From NCBI GenBank assembly GCA_038239345.1, contig JBBSEX010000010.1, positions 62,001 to 126,000 on the forward strand: a stretch of DNA of 64,000 bases, in the 5' to 3' direction. This DNA is from JBBSEX01 sp038239345 (lineage in GTDB: Bacteria; Acidobacteriota; Terriglobia; Bryobacterales; Bryobacteraceae). Each line of letters begins with the position of its first letter. The first letter of the stretch is position 1. This document shows positions 35,650 to 43,289 of the stretch, one piece after another. Under the pieces are notes generated by a model. It was given only the letters and a program-made list of their open reading frames with translations, was not told where the DNA came from and made no database searches. Both the position numbers and the translations under genes were made by a program.

Positions 35650-36367
35650 GGGATCGATCTCTTTCTTACCGGTCGTCCGGCACCCTTCGGTTTCTACTCG
35701 CTTCGTAATAATGCCCCAACATATAGTATAACGTCAAGAACTCTATCTATATACAGTGCAGTGCGTTACAAGTGCGTAAACAGATTTCTCCTTAATGTCT
35801 GTCAAGGGAGTTCTCTTCGAATTCGACATAGCACCTAGGCAAAATCCCTAGGCGCGGTGCATAGCTTTAGCCTAGAGGCCCAAAACGGCGTAAGGGGTAC
35901 ACTTGGTACTGCGAACTCTCGTGCGGGTAGGAAAGTATCTCCCCCAAGTACCGTCAGCTTGCTTTCTCTTCCTTTATAATCCTAATCGCCACTCATATCG
36001 GACCGTCAATTTGATTTCGGTAACGGCAGTTTCTTTAGAAATTTCGGGCGCGATATATCGCTAAGAATCCTTGGCCGGAGACTGATCCGAAGCTTCTCTT
36101 TCCTTTTGCACGAAGTCTCAACCAGTCAGCCGTATACGCCCAAATGGATCACCCGTTGTACTCTGTCTAGGCGTATGACTCAGGCGAGGTTAGTCGTCCC
36201 TTGATCGAACACTGGGAAGAAGTTTGATCATGCGAAACTGCTCATCTTTCGGCTTATGCGCCGCCCTGCAATCACCTGCGCAACCGGTCCACGCATTTGT
36301 GTTAATTCTCAAATGTTAATTAGGAAAGTCGTGAATATTATCGCTGTGAGTTTGACTTTACTTTGTT
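35650..36367. other. Long non-coding region between nrdJ and the sigma-factor locus
   Basis: About 700 bp with no convincing gene and lower GC than its surroundings. It holds several inverted repeats: CCTAGG twice (35834-35839, 35847-35852) inside a GCACC/GGTGC outer stem (35831-35860); GGTAC...CCAAGTACC (35896-35952, with a bulge); ATACGCC/GGCGTAT (36134-36176); and TTGATCGAAC/GTTTGATCAT (36201-36231), an imperfect palindrome. The repeated structures could be a structured RNA or operators. I found no tRNA, rRNA, tmRNA, RNase P or SRP signature. A short frame from ATG 36313 begins with a signal-like stretch but ends early. Confidence 0.5.
35708..35737 (-). promoter_or_regulatory. Possible promoter of nrdJ
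   Basis: Read on the minus strand: TTGACG (35737-35732), 18-bp spacer, CATTAT (35713-35708), about 59 bp before the nrdJ ATG. The -35 box matches five of six and the -10 box four of six. AT-rich stretches around 35722-35750 (TATACTATAT, TGTATATAGAT on the minus strand) vaguely recall NrdR boxes but do not fit the consensus well. Confidence 0.35.
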
Positions 36368-37105
36368 ATGCTTTCGGGGACGTCGCAAGTTGGCGTATAC
36401 AAAATGCTTGTCCTCTTACAGCTCAGTTTAACCACCGCGTCGGGTCTCACTGGATTGTTGCAGCCATCGTCTTCAATTTCGGCTCATTACGGGGCTGCGG
36501 TTCCTGAACTGCGCCGATGGACTAACCCAGTCGCCAGGCTCCAAACTGGAAACACGGTTTCATTTCCGATTTACCGCAATGGGGACGAGATTATTTTCTC
36601 TAGGAAAACACTTATATATATCCAACAGGGGATAAGGGAATCGGAGGCGTTGTCGAGTTTTTATCTCGACAATGACAATTCCCGCTCGTTGGCTTTGAAG
36701 CCAAGCCTGACGCATGTAGTAGGGATCTATCGAGAAAGCCGCGGCGGCGGTGATATCCCACTCAGACCCATTCGTGAAAGGGAACGCCGCTGGTGTACTC
36801 AAAGGCCCGCAGGCCTAGTACTTCAGGCCGCTTCGTCCGGCGTGTTGGACTTGTTAATACCCGCCGATATAACTAACAACTGGTGGAAAGAACTCGGCGT
36901 TGTATCGAGCAGCTTTCACTCAGGATGGGGGAAATCTCATTTCCTGGAATTCTATAACGCGCAGCAGCGTTTCGGAAGCGGAGGCCGCTTGGGCGGATCC
37001 GCCGGGGCCTTGCAAGAGGCAAAATTCGCAATGTTGCATTCCAATGCTAAGCGTTCTTCGCCAAAGGCTTGGGCAACTTATCTCGCTTATGGGGGACAAA
37101 GGTGA
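36368..37105 (+). CDS. Uncertain protein or remnant with a CHAT-like C terminus
   Basis: The frame gives 245 residues with unusual composition and no clear N-terminal domain. The last 50 residues (HFLEFYNAQQ, GALQEAKFAML, SSPKAWATYLAYGG) resemble the end of a CHAT/caspase-like domain, where a FY...ALREAQLAML...WAAFVLVG pattern is usual; VVSSSFHSGWGK could be the decayed LSAC-type catalytic strand. The stop TGA overlaps a GTG start option of the sigma gene by four bases, which suggests the frame was translated. A signal-peptide-like start in another frame at 36313 hints at a frameshift. It may be a decayed CHAT gene, a real unknown gene, or chance. Confidence 0.35.
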   Translation: MLSGTSQVGVYKMLVLLQLSLTTASGLTGLLQPSSSISAHYGAAVPELRRWTNPVARLQTGNTVSFPIYRNGDEIIFSRKTLIYIQQGIRESEALSSFYLDNDNSRSLALKPSLTHVVGIYRESRGGGDIPLRPIRERERRWCTQRPAGLVLQAASSGVLDLLIPADITNNWWKELGVVSSSFHSGWGKSHFLEFYNAQQRFGSGGRLGGSAGALQEAKFAMLHSNAKRSSPKAWATYLAYGGQR

Positions 37106-37116
37106 GCAGTTTGACC

Positions 37117-37773
37117 ATGGACCGTCAAGAAGACGCCGCGAACGTGCCGGAGCAATCCGCCGTGCAAACCGATCCGTGCTGGCCAGAACTGGTGGAACGA
37201 ATCCAGAATGGCCATCCGGAAGGTATGGAAGAGCTTTATCGCCTGTTTTCGCGAGGAGTCCGTTTCTATCTTTGCCGCCATCTTGGTCCGCAGGATCTGG
37301 ATGACCGGGTACACGATACGTTTGTTGTAGTTGTACAGGCCATCCGCCGCGGGGAATTGCGCGAGCCCGATCGGCTAATGGGATTTGTCCGGACAATTGT
37401 ACGCCGCCAAGTAGCCGCGCATATCGATTACAACGTGAACCACCGTGTGGAACCGCTGGATGCGGAACGGGGCTTTAAGGTAGCCGATTACACGACCAAT
37501 CCTGAACAGAAAGCAATGCTGGAGCAGAAAGAAAAGCTTGTACGTAAAGTTCTTGAGGAGCTTTCCGGCCGCGATCGTGAAATTTTGACGCGCTTCTATC
37601 TCCACGAAGAGCCGCAGGAACAGATCTGCCAGGAAATGAACTTGTCCGACACTCAGTTCCGCCTCCTCAAATCGCGAGCTAAGGCCCGATTTGGGCAACT
37701 CGGCAAAAAAGGATTGGCTCAGCGAAATTTAAGTCCAGTTTCAGTGAGAAATCTTGCGGGTGTTCCGCACTAA
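37117..37773 (+). CDS. RNA polymerase sigma factor, ECF-type
   Basis: 218 residues. Sigma region 2 (about 25-95): MEELYRLFSRGVRFYLCRHL, DLDDRVHDTFVVVVQAI, LMGFVRTIVRRQVAAHI; region 4 (about 140-195): LSGRDREILTRFYLHEEPQE, then NLSDTQFRLLKSRAKARFG. The spacing and absence of regions 1 and 3 are those of ECF factors. The ATG at 37117 is chosen; a GTG at 37102 overlapping the upstream stop is possible. Six bp later comes an anti-sigma gene, so it is probably held inactive until an envelope signal arrives. Confidence 0.85.
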   Translation: MDRQEDAANVPEQSAVQTDPCWPELVERIQNGHPEGMEELYRLFSRGVRFYLCRHLGPQDLDDRVHDTFVVVVQAIRRGELREPDRLMGFVRTIVRRQVAAHIDYNVNHRVEPLDAERGFKVADYTTNPEQKAMLEQKEKLVRKVLEELSGRDREILTRFYLHEEPQEQICQEMNLSDTQFRLLKSRAKARFGQLGKKGLAQRNLSPVSVRNLAGVPH

Positions 37774-37779
37774 GCTTCC

Positions 37780-38379
37780 ATGAATGGTTCGGAAGACGTT
37801 TGCGTCCCGGTGCACCCATCGGACGACTCACTCGAGTTGTTCGCATTGGGGCATTATCGCAGCGAAGATTTAGCTTTCTTGGAAGAACATCTACTCTTGT
37901 GCGTTGATTGCCAACGCCGTCTGAGGGACATAGACGCCTACGTGGCCCTGATGGCCAAGGGCACCAAGGAAATCCAACAAAATCCTCCGCGGCACCAGAG
38001 GGCTCTTGTCGTATGCTCGGGGGTCCTCGCCGCCAGCATCTTAGTCTTCTGTCTGATGTCTTATTTCCGCAGCGAACATGACCAGGATGCCGAAATTCGG
38101 CTGGCTGCGGTTCACGGAAAGGCCGATCCTCCGCTCGCCGCGCCTGTAGGCAAGTCACTGACATTAAAGGTAGATCTGACAGAAGTCGCTCCGTCTCCGA
38201 CATACCGCCTGGACGTCGTCAGTTCATCCGGTAACGTGATTTGGACCACGATTGCCAAATCCGATACCCGCCAGTTAGTCTTGCATGTGGAAAAGCGCCT
38301 TGACCGCGGGACACATTGGATTCGCCTGTGTTCCGATACCGGCCAAGTGCTGCGCGAATATGCTCTTCGGGTTCAATGA
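37780..38379 (+). CDS. Zinc-finger anti-sigma factor, membrane-anchored
   Basis: 199 residues. N-terminal anti-sigma zinc finger: LEEHLLLCVDCQRRL with His37, Cys41 and Cys44 (HxxxCxxC); a single membrane helix about residues 75-96 (ALVVCSGVLAASILVFCLMS); then a periplasmic beta-rich domain (KSLTLKVDLTEVAPSPTYRL, WIRLCSDTGQVLREYALRVQ) of about 100 residues. The order is that of a transmembrane anti-sigma that senses the envelope. Six bp behind the sigma gene. The last seven bases overlap the convergent globin gene. Confidence 0.82.
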   Translation: MNGSEDVCVPVHPSDDSLELFALGHYRSEDLAFLEEHLLLCVDCQRRLRDIDAYVALMAKGTKEIQQNPPRHQRALVVCSGVLAASILVFCLMSYFRSEHDQDAEIRLAAVHGKADPPLAAPVGKSLTLKVDLTEVAPSPTYRLDVVSSSGNVIWTTIAKSDTRQLVLHVEKRLDRGTHWIRLCSDTGQVLREYALRVQ

Positions 38380-38753
38380 CCTGGGCGGTTCAGCAGGAAC
38401 GTTGCGGTTTCATCGAAAAAAACGCTCAGCCTGCCCCGTACTTCATCTGGGAAGTTAGCCTCCACTAGGGCTTTCCCCATCAGCTTGGTCCAACGATCGC
38501 GAGCGTCGGTGCCGATCGGAAACGGGCTGTGACGCAGGCGGAGCCGCGGATGGCCCCGTTGGGTGATATATCGGTCAGGACCGCCAAATCGAAATACCAG
38601 GAAGTCCCGCAGCCGTCGCTCGGCCCCCTCCAGATCCACCTTCGGATATAGTGGCCCGAGGATTTCATCGCTGCGGATTTGCCCATAAAATATAGCGACC
38701 AGACGTTCAAATCCCTCTTCGCCGATCTGCGAGTAGATCTCACTATCTTCCAT
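38373..38753 (-). CDS. Truncated hemoglobin (group II)
   Basis: 126 residues. The TrHbII pattern is clear: IYSQIGEEGFERLVAIFYGQ (helices B-C with the FY pair), DFLVFRFGGPDRYITQRGHP (helix E-F with GGP) and the proximal-His segment LRLRHSPFPIGTDARDRW. These heme proteins bind O2 or NO and serve detoxification or electron transfer. The start ATG at 38753 follows directly after the terminator of the gene upstream on the same strand, so it has its own promoter or depends on read-through. The 3' end overlaps the anti-sigma gene by 7 bp. Confidence 0.9.
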   Translation of the reverse strand: MEDSEIYSQIGEEGFERLVAIFYGQIRSDEILGPLYPKVDLEGAERRLRDFLVFRFGGPDRYITQRGHPRLRLRHSPFPIGTDARDRWTKLMGKALVEANFPDEVRGRLSVFFDETATFLLNRPGH

Positions 38754-38764
38754 GGGCTCCTATG

Positions 38765-38799
38765 AAAAAAGCCGCCTACCCCGTAAGGGATAAGCGGCT
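38765..38799 (-). terminator. Rho-independent terminator behind the Gly/Tyr-rich gene
   Basis: On the minus strand AGCCGC...GCGGCT (38799-38794 with 38775-38770), an inner CCC/GGG pair, then TTTTTT (38770-38765). Located 27 bp after the stop at 38826 and 12 bp before the globin start. Confidence 0.7.
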
Positions 38800-38825
38800 C
38801 TGTGAAGTTAAAGCTTGTCCTGCTG

Positions 38826-39620
38826 TTAGTTAAGTGGGCAGCAACCATCGGCCCCGGTGCAGTAAGGATTGCATCCCGATCCCGATTGCGGTCTAACCGC
38901 TACCGGAGCGGGACTTGAATAGTAACTGTCATCCGGATAGGAATCGTAATACGAACTAGCGTAAGGGTAAGAGCCGCCGTAGTAGCCGCCATAGTAGGGA
39001 TATCCGTAGCCACCGTAGCCATAGCCATACCCGAAACCAAACCCTAATCCGTAATACCCGCCGTAATAGCCGCCCCAGCCGCGGCCATAGCCGCGACCCC
39101 AACCTGCGTATCCATAGCCTCTACCACCATATCCATAACCACGGCCACCGTAGTATCCGCCGCGATAGCCGCCGCCGTAATATCCAGCGCGACTACCGGA
39201 ATATCCCCGTCCGCCACCACTGTAGCCAGAGCGATACCCCGAGCTATACCCACTGCGTGATCCACCGCTGTACCCGCCCCGATATCCACTGCTGTAACCG
39301 CTCCGGGATACACCCCCGCCGTAGGAGCTGCGTGAAGCACCGCCGCTATATCCACGACTGCCGCCGGAATAGCCGCCGCCACCGGAATAGCCCCGACTGC
39401 CGCCAGAATAGCCGCCACCGGAAAGGTGACTACCTCCGCCACCGCTGTAGTGGCTTCCCCCACCACCCCCACTAGAGCGACCGCCCCCGCCCCCGCTGGA
39501 ATGACCGCCGCCACCACCACCCCGGCCGCCTCCACCCCCGCGCTGTGCGTTGACTGGCATCGCCGAGAAACCTGCAAATAAGATTGCCGCTGTTGCGATA
39601 AGAATTCGATTTGAGTTCAT
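38826..39620 (-). CDS. Secreted Gly/Tyr/Ser-rich low-complexity protein
   Basis: 264 residues. The signal peptide (NRILIATAAILFAGFSAMPVNAQ) precedes a purely low-complexity chain: first Gly/Ser blocks, then about a dozen imperfect SGGSRGYSGG / SRSGYSSGYR units, then GYGYGG/YYGG-rich repeats, and a short tail with four cysteines (GSGCNPYCTGADGCCPLN). Low-complexity exported proteins of this type often form surface or envelope layers, but no function is known. ATG at 39620 has GGGAG seven bases upstream; the frame is open 66 bp further up, without a signal peptide. Followed by its own terminator. Confidence 0.75.
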   Translation of the reverse strand: MNSNRILIATAAILFAGFSAMPVNAQRGGGGGRGGGGGGHSSGGGGGRSSGGGGGSHYSGGGGSHLSGGGYSGGSRGYSGGGGYSGGSRGYSGGASRSSYGGGVSRSGYSSGYRGGYSGGSRSGYSSGYRSGYSGGGRGYSGSRAGYYGGGYRGGYYGGRGYGYGGRGYGYAGWGRGYGRGWGGYYGGYYGLGFGFGYGYGYGGYGYPYYGGYYGGSYPYASSYYDSYPDDSYYSSPAPVAVRPQSGSGCNPYCTGADGCCPLN

Positions 39621-39777
39621 AGCAAACTCCCTGTTTATCTGACGTCTCGATTGTGGAAAAGTTGCAGAAGCCGTAGCCCGAGCCACTACCTCTGCCGCTC
39701 TAAGTAACTGATCCTAAAGTACCCTACCATGTATTGCCACGGAAAGCGACATTAAAAACCGTTCGCCAGCCTCGCGA

Positions 39778-40818
39778 TCACAAAGTCTGCGTCACCTTCG
39801 ACAAAGTTCGTGGCCGATCTGGATCTAGCCCTTTCTGTTCCGCCAAAGCGGCCGCAAATAGCTGAGCGGGAATGATATATGGGATTGGCGTGTACAATTC
39901 CTTCAAGGACGCCTGCACCGCCACGGCCCTTTGCGCCATATTGATCGCCTCGCGATTGGTGCGGTCGGTAATTACCAGCGTCTCGGCTTTCAGCGCCCCC
40001 AGCTTCTCGATCATTTCCTTCAGGCCAGGCCAGGTGACGCCCGTCGGAGCGAACAGGAATGCCGGAAAAGCCGCCTCTACCATCGCGATCGGCCCATGCA
40101 ACAGATCGGCGGAAGAGAATCGCTCGGCCACCACGTAACAGGTTTCCATCATCTTTAACGCAAACTCGAAGGCGTTCGAATAGTTCAATCCGCGCCCGAT
40201 CACCACGGTCTGAGTCATAAAGCGATATCGCTCCGACCTCTCTCCGATTTCCTTCTCCAGTTTCAGCGCCTGGTTTGCCCAGTCGGCGATGCGCTCCAGG
40301 TCGGCGATCTTAATATCGGCACCCAGGGCATAAGCCAAAAGGTAAAACATCAGCAGTTGCCCCGTATACGTTTTCGTCGCCGCGACGCTCTTCTCCCTGC
40401 CCGCGCGAACCAGGAATACGTGCTCCGCCAGTTTTGCCATTGAGCTGTCTGCTTCGTTGGTAATCCCGATGGTCACCGCGCCTTGTTCCCGGCCGCGTTC
40501 CAACACGATATTCGTATCGGTAGATTCGCCGGATTGCGAAACGCCCACTACCAGAACGTCCTTCAGTTCGATGGATGCTTTATAAAGGGTGAAGATCGAC
40601 GGCGCCGCTAGCGAGACCGGGATGCCCGTCGTGATCTCCAGCAGATATCGCCCGAATTGCGCGGCATTGTCCGACGTACCTCGCGCCGCCAATACGATCA
40701 ATCGGGGACGCTTCGCCGCCAGCATCTTCTTCAGCCGTTCGAAACTGCGCAGCTCGCTCTTCAGGGTTCGTTCCAATGCCGCTGGCTGCTGGCGAATCTC
40801 CTCAAGCATCTTTGACAT
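39778..40818 (-). CDS. SIS-domain aminosugar isomerase/deaminase, GlmS-like without glutaminase
   Basis: 346 residues, two SIS domains. The segments MLEEIRQQPAALERTL, LAARGTSDNAAQFGRYLLE, VGVSQSGESTDTNIVLERG and AATKTYTGQLLMFYLLAYAL are those of the isomerase half of glucosamine-6-phosphate synthase. The amidotransferase domain is missing, so it belongs with the stand-alone enzymes (NagB-II type glucosamine-6-phosphate deaminase, or AgaS/FrlB-like). It should handle amino sugar phosphates in the cytosol. Which one cannot be told. Start ATG at 40818, divergent from the ADOP permease gene by 56 bp. Confidence 0.82.
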   Translation of the reverse strand: MSKMLEEIRQQPAALERTLKSELRSFERLKKMLAAKRPRLIVLAARGTSDNAAQFGRYLLEITTGIPVSLAAPSIFTLYKASIELKDVLVVGVSQSGESTDTNIVLERGREQGAVTIGITNEADSSMAKLAEHVFLVRAGREKSVAATKTYTGQLLMFYLLAYALGADIKIADLERIADWANQALKLEKEIGERSERYRFMTQTVVIGRGLNYSNAFEFALKMMETCYVVAERFSSADLLHGPIAMVEAAFPAFLFAPTGVTWPGLKEMIEKLGALKAETLVITDRTNREAINMAQRAVAVQASLKELYTPIPYIIPAQLFAAALAEQKGLDPDRPRTLSKVTQTL

Positions 40819-40874
40819 GTTTTCCAGTCTAGCTAACCGCGCCCCGAATTCTCAGTCAAATCAGGCAACTCGTC

Positions 40875-43289
40875 ATGGAACAATTTTGGAACGACCTACG
40901 CTACTCACTACGAACCCTCGCTTTGAATCGCGGTTTCACCGTTGTCGCCGCCGTTGTGCTCGCTCTGGGCATCGGTGCTAACACCGCGGTCTTCAGCGTA
41001 GTGAATTCGGTTCTGCTGCGGCCTTTGCCCTATCGCGATCCCAGCCGGCTGGTGGTGGCACTCCATGACGGACAATATCCCGTATCGCCAGCCGACTTCC
41101 TGGATTATCAGCAGGGCGCTCCTGCCTTTGAGCAGATGGGTGCCGCGCAGGCCTGGAGCGGCAACTTGCGGGGGCCGGAACTGACGGAAGTAATTCCCGG
41201 TCTCCAGGTGACCGCTAATTTGATCCCGCTGCTGGGCATCCAGCCAATGCTCGGCCGAACCTTCGGAGTGCAGGACGAACAGCCCGATGCGCAACGTCCA
41301 CTGCTGCTGAGCTATCACCTCTGGCAGCGCCGCTTCGGCGGAAAGGCGGAGACGGTAGGCCACTCGATCGCTCTCGATGGTGTTCCCTACATAGTTATCG
41401 GCGTAATGCCCCCGGCATTTCGATTCGCTCCGTTTTGGGCGGCCCAAGCCGAAATGTGGACGCCTCTGCAACTCCAGAATCGTCTCAACGATCGCGCCGG
41501 CCGATCCTTGCGCGTGTTCGCCCGCCTGCGCCACGGCGTTTCCATAAATCAGGCGCAAACCGAGATGGATACTATCGCCCTCCGATTAGCCGCCGATTAT
41601 CCGAAGACCAACGACCAACTAAGCATCACCGTGGTTCCGCTGCATGAGAAAGTGGTGGGGCCGATCCGCCCAACTCTGCTGATTCTACTCGGCATGGTTG
41701 GGTTCGTTTTGTTAATTGCCTGCGCGAATGTCGCGAACCTGGTGCTGACGCGCGCCGCCAGCCGCCGCAAGGAATTCGCGCTTCGTCTGGCGCTGGGCGC
41801 TGGACGCTGGCGTCTGATTCGCCAAATGATAACGGAGGGTCTGCTGCTCTCCAGCGCGGGTGGAATTGCCGGTAGCGCACTCGCTTGGTGGAGCTTGCAA
41901 CTGCTTACTGCCGCGTTGCCCAAAGACAGTCTGCCGCGGCAGCAGGAAGTTGGAATCGACCTCGCTGTCCTGGCATTCACCGTAATTATTTCCTTGCTCA
42001 CCGGGCTGATCGCTGGAATTTTGCCGGCGATGCAAGCGGTGAAGACGGATCTCAATGAGAGTTTGAAAGAAGGAGGGCGCGGGTCAAGCGACGGCCGCGG
42101 CCGCAGCCGTATCCGCTCGGCCCTGGTGATCGCCGAGTTTGCTTTGTCGCTTGTCCTGCTGGTCGGCGCGGGCTTGATGATCGAAACGATGCAGCGTCTA
42201 TATTCCGTCGATCCTGGCTTCAATCCCGATCGTCTTCTGACGCTTCAGGTCTCGCTCGCGGGAACGCCGTACGACGCCACGCCAGAGAAAAGAGCCGCCC
42301 TGTTTCACCAAGTGAATGACCGGTTGGCGGCGCTTCCAGGGGTCAGCTCCGCTTCGGCTATCAACCATCTTCCGCTGGCGGGCGACGTCTGGACGTTCGG
42401 CTATCGCGTGGAAGGGCGTCCCGCGCCACTGGCCGGCGAAGGGGCCGGTGCAGTCTATCGCGTGGTGCGCAGCGGATACTTCGAAACCATGCAGATGCCG
42501 CTGCTTCGCGGACGCACTATTACCGATCGCGACAATGGCGGATCACCCGCCGTGGTGATTATCAATCAGGCGCTCGCCAACAGGCAGTGGCCGAAAGAAG
42601 ATCCGCTGGGGAAGCGAATTTTCATATCCGATGAAGGTCCGTTCAACATCGCCGGCGTAGTAAAAGATGCCCGTCAGGGTGCTTGGGCCGGGCAACCAGG
42701 CGATGAAGTTTATCTGCCATACCTGCAGCGGCCCAACGCATTTGGTCTTACCTCGCTGACATTCGTGGTGCGCACTGGCATCGCACCTGAATCGGCAATT
42801 CGCTTAGTGGAACGGGAGGTTGCCTCCATTGACAAGGACTTGCCGGTATCGAACGTCACCACGATGAAGCGGGTGATCGACGACAAGCTCTGGCGAGTTC
42901 GCGTATCCACAATACTGCTGAGTGTTTTTGCGGCAATCGCGTTGCTGCTGGCGGCGGTGGGAATCTACGGGGTAATCTCATACTCGGTACGCCAGCGGAC
43001 TCACGAGATCGGGATCCGCATCGCACTCGGCGCGGCGCAGGGCGACGTCATTCGCTCGACGCTGGTAGAGAGCATGAAGCCGGCGCTAGTAGGCACGTTC
43101 GCCGGCCTGCTGTTCGCTGGCGCCGCCACCCGCCTGATGAAATCGTTGCTATTTGGAATCAGCGCCTTCGATCCATCGACCTTCGCCGCCGTCACGATTC
43201 TACTGCTGTTGACGGCGGTCCTGGCGGCATTCCTGCCAGCCCTGCGTGCCGCGCGCGTTGACCCAATGGTCGCCTTACGGCACGATTGA
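40875..43289 (+). CDS. ADOP-type duplicated orphan ABC permease (MacB/FtsX-like)
   Basis: 804 residues. The start MEQFWNDLRYSLRTLALNRG is the hallmark of the acidobacterial duplicated orphan permease family (TIGR03434): membrane helix, MacB periplasmic core domain, three helices with an FtsX domain (about residues 275-400), a second periplasmic domain and a final FtsX domain (about 690-800) ending in RAARVDPMVALRHD. No ATPase gene is next to it, in keeping with the name. These permeases are found in large numbers in acidobacterial genomes; export of peptides or lipids is suspected. The 3' end overlaps the convergent secretin gene by 15 bp. Confidence 0.92.
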   Translation: MEQFWNDLRYSLRTLALNRGFTVVAAVVLALGIGANTAVFSVVNSVLLRPLPYRDPSRLVVALHDGQYPVSPADFLDYQQGAPAFEQMGAAQAWSGNLRGPELTEVIPGLQVTANLIPLLGIQPMLGRTFGVQDEQPDAQRPLLLSYHLWQRRFGGKAETVGHSIALDGVPYIVIGVMPPAFRFAPFWAAQAEMWTPLQLQNRLNDRAGRSLRVFARLRHGVSINQAQTEMDTIALRLAADYPKTNDQLSITVVPLHEKVVGPIRPTLLILLGMVGFVLLIACANVANLVLTRAASRRKEFALRLALGAGRWRLIRQMITEGLLLSSAGGIAGSALAWWSLQLLTAALPKDSLPRQQEVGIDLAVLAFTVIISLLTGLIAGILPAMQAVKTDLNESLKEGGRGSSDGRGRSRIRSALVIAEFALSLVLLVGAGLMIETMQRLYSVDPGFNPDRLLTLQVSLAGTPYDATPEKRAALFHQVNDRLAALPGVSSASAINHLPLAGDVWTFGYRVEGRPAPLAGEGAGAVYRVVRSGYFETMQMPLLRGRTITDRDNGGSPAVVIINQALANRQWPKEDPLGKRIFISDEGPFNIAGVVKDARQGAWAGQPGDEVYLPYLQRPNAFGLTSLTFVVRTGIAPESAIRLVEREVASIDKDLPVSNVTTMKRVIDDKLWRVRVSTILLSVFAAIALLLAAVGIYGVISYSVRQRTHEIGIRIALGAAQGDVIRSTLVESMKPALVGTFAGLLFAGAATRLMKSLLFGISAFDPSTFAAVTILLLLTAVLAAFLPALRAARVDPMVALRHD

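Noticed and set aside
35720..35752. AT-rich sites before nrdJ as NrdR boxes
   Set aside because: The two stretches fit the NrdR consensus poorly and their spacing of about 21 bp is not the usual tandem arrangement.
36070..36090. GGCCGGAGACTGATCC resembling a B12 box
   Set aside because: Only part of the B12-box consensus fits, it is on the strand leading away from nrdJ, and the other conserved parts of a cobalamin riboswitch are not found.
36256..36507. 83-codon frame with a signal-like stretch from Met at 36313
   Set aside because: It ends soon without any domain; kept only as a hint of a frameshift with the following frame.
38990..39540. Repetitive DNA that could look like a repeat array or CRISPR
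   Set aside because: Repeats are in-frame codon repeats of one protein gene, without constant-length repeats and unique spacers.
39044..39577. Open frame of 177 codons opposite the Gly/Tyr-rich gene
   Set aside because: It is an Ala/Val-rich shadow caused by the repetitive GGx codons of the real gene, which has signal peptide, ribosome binding site and terminator.
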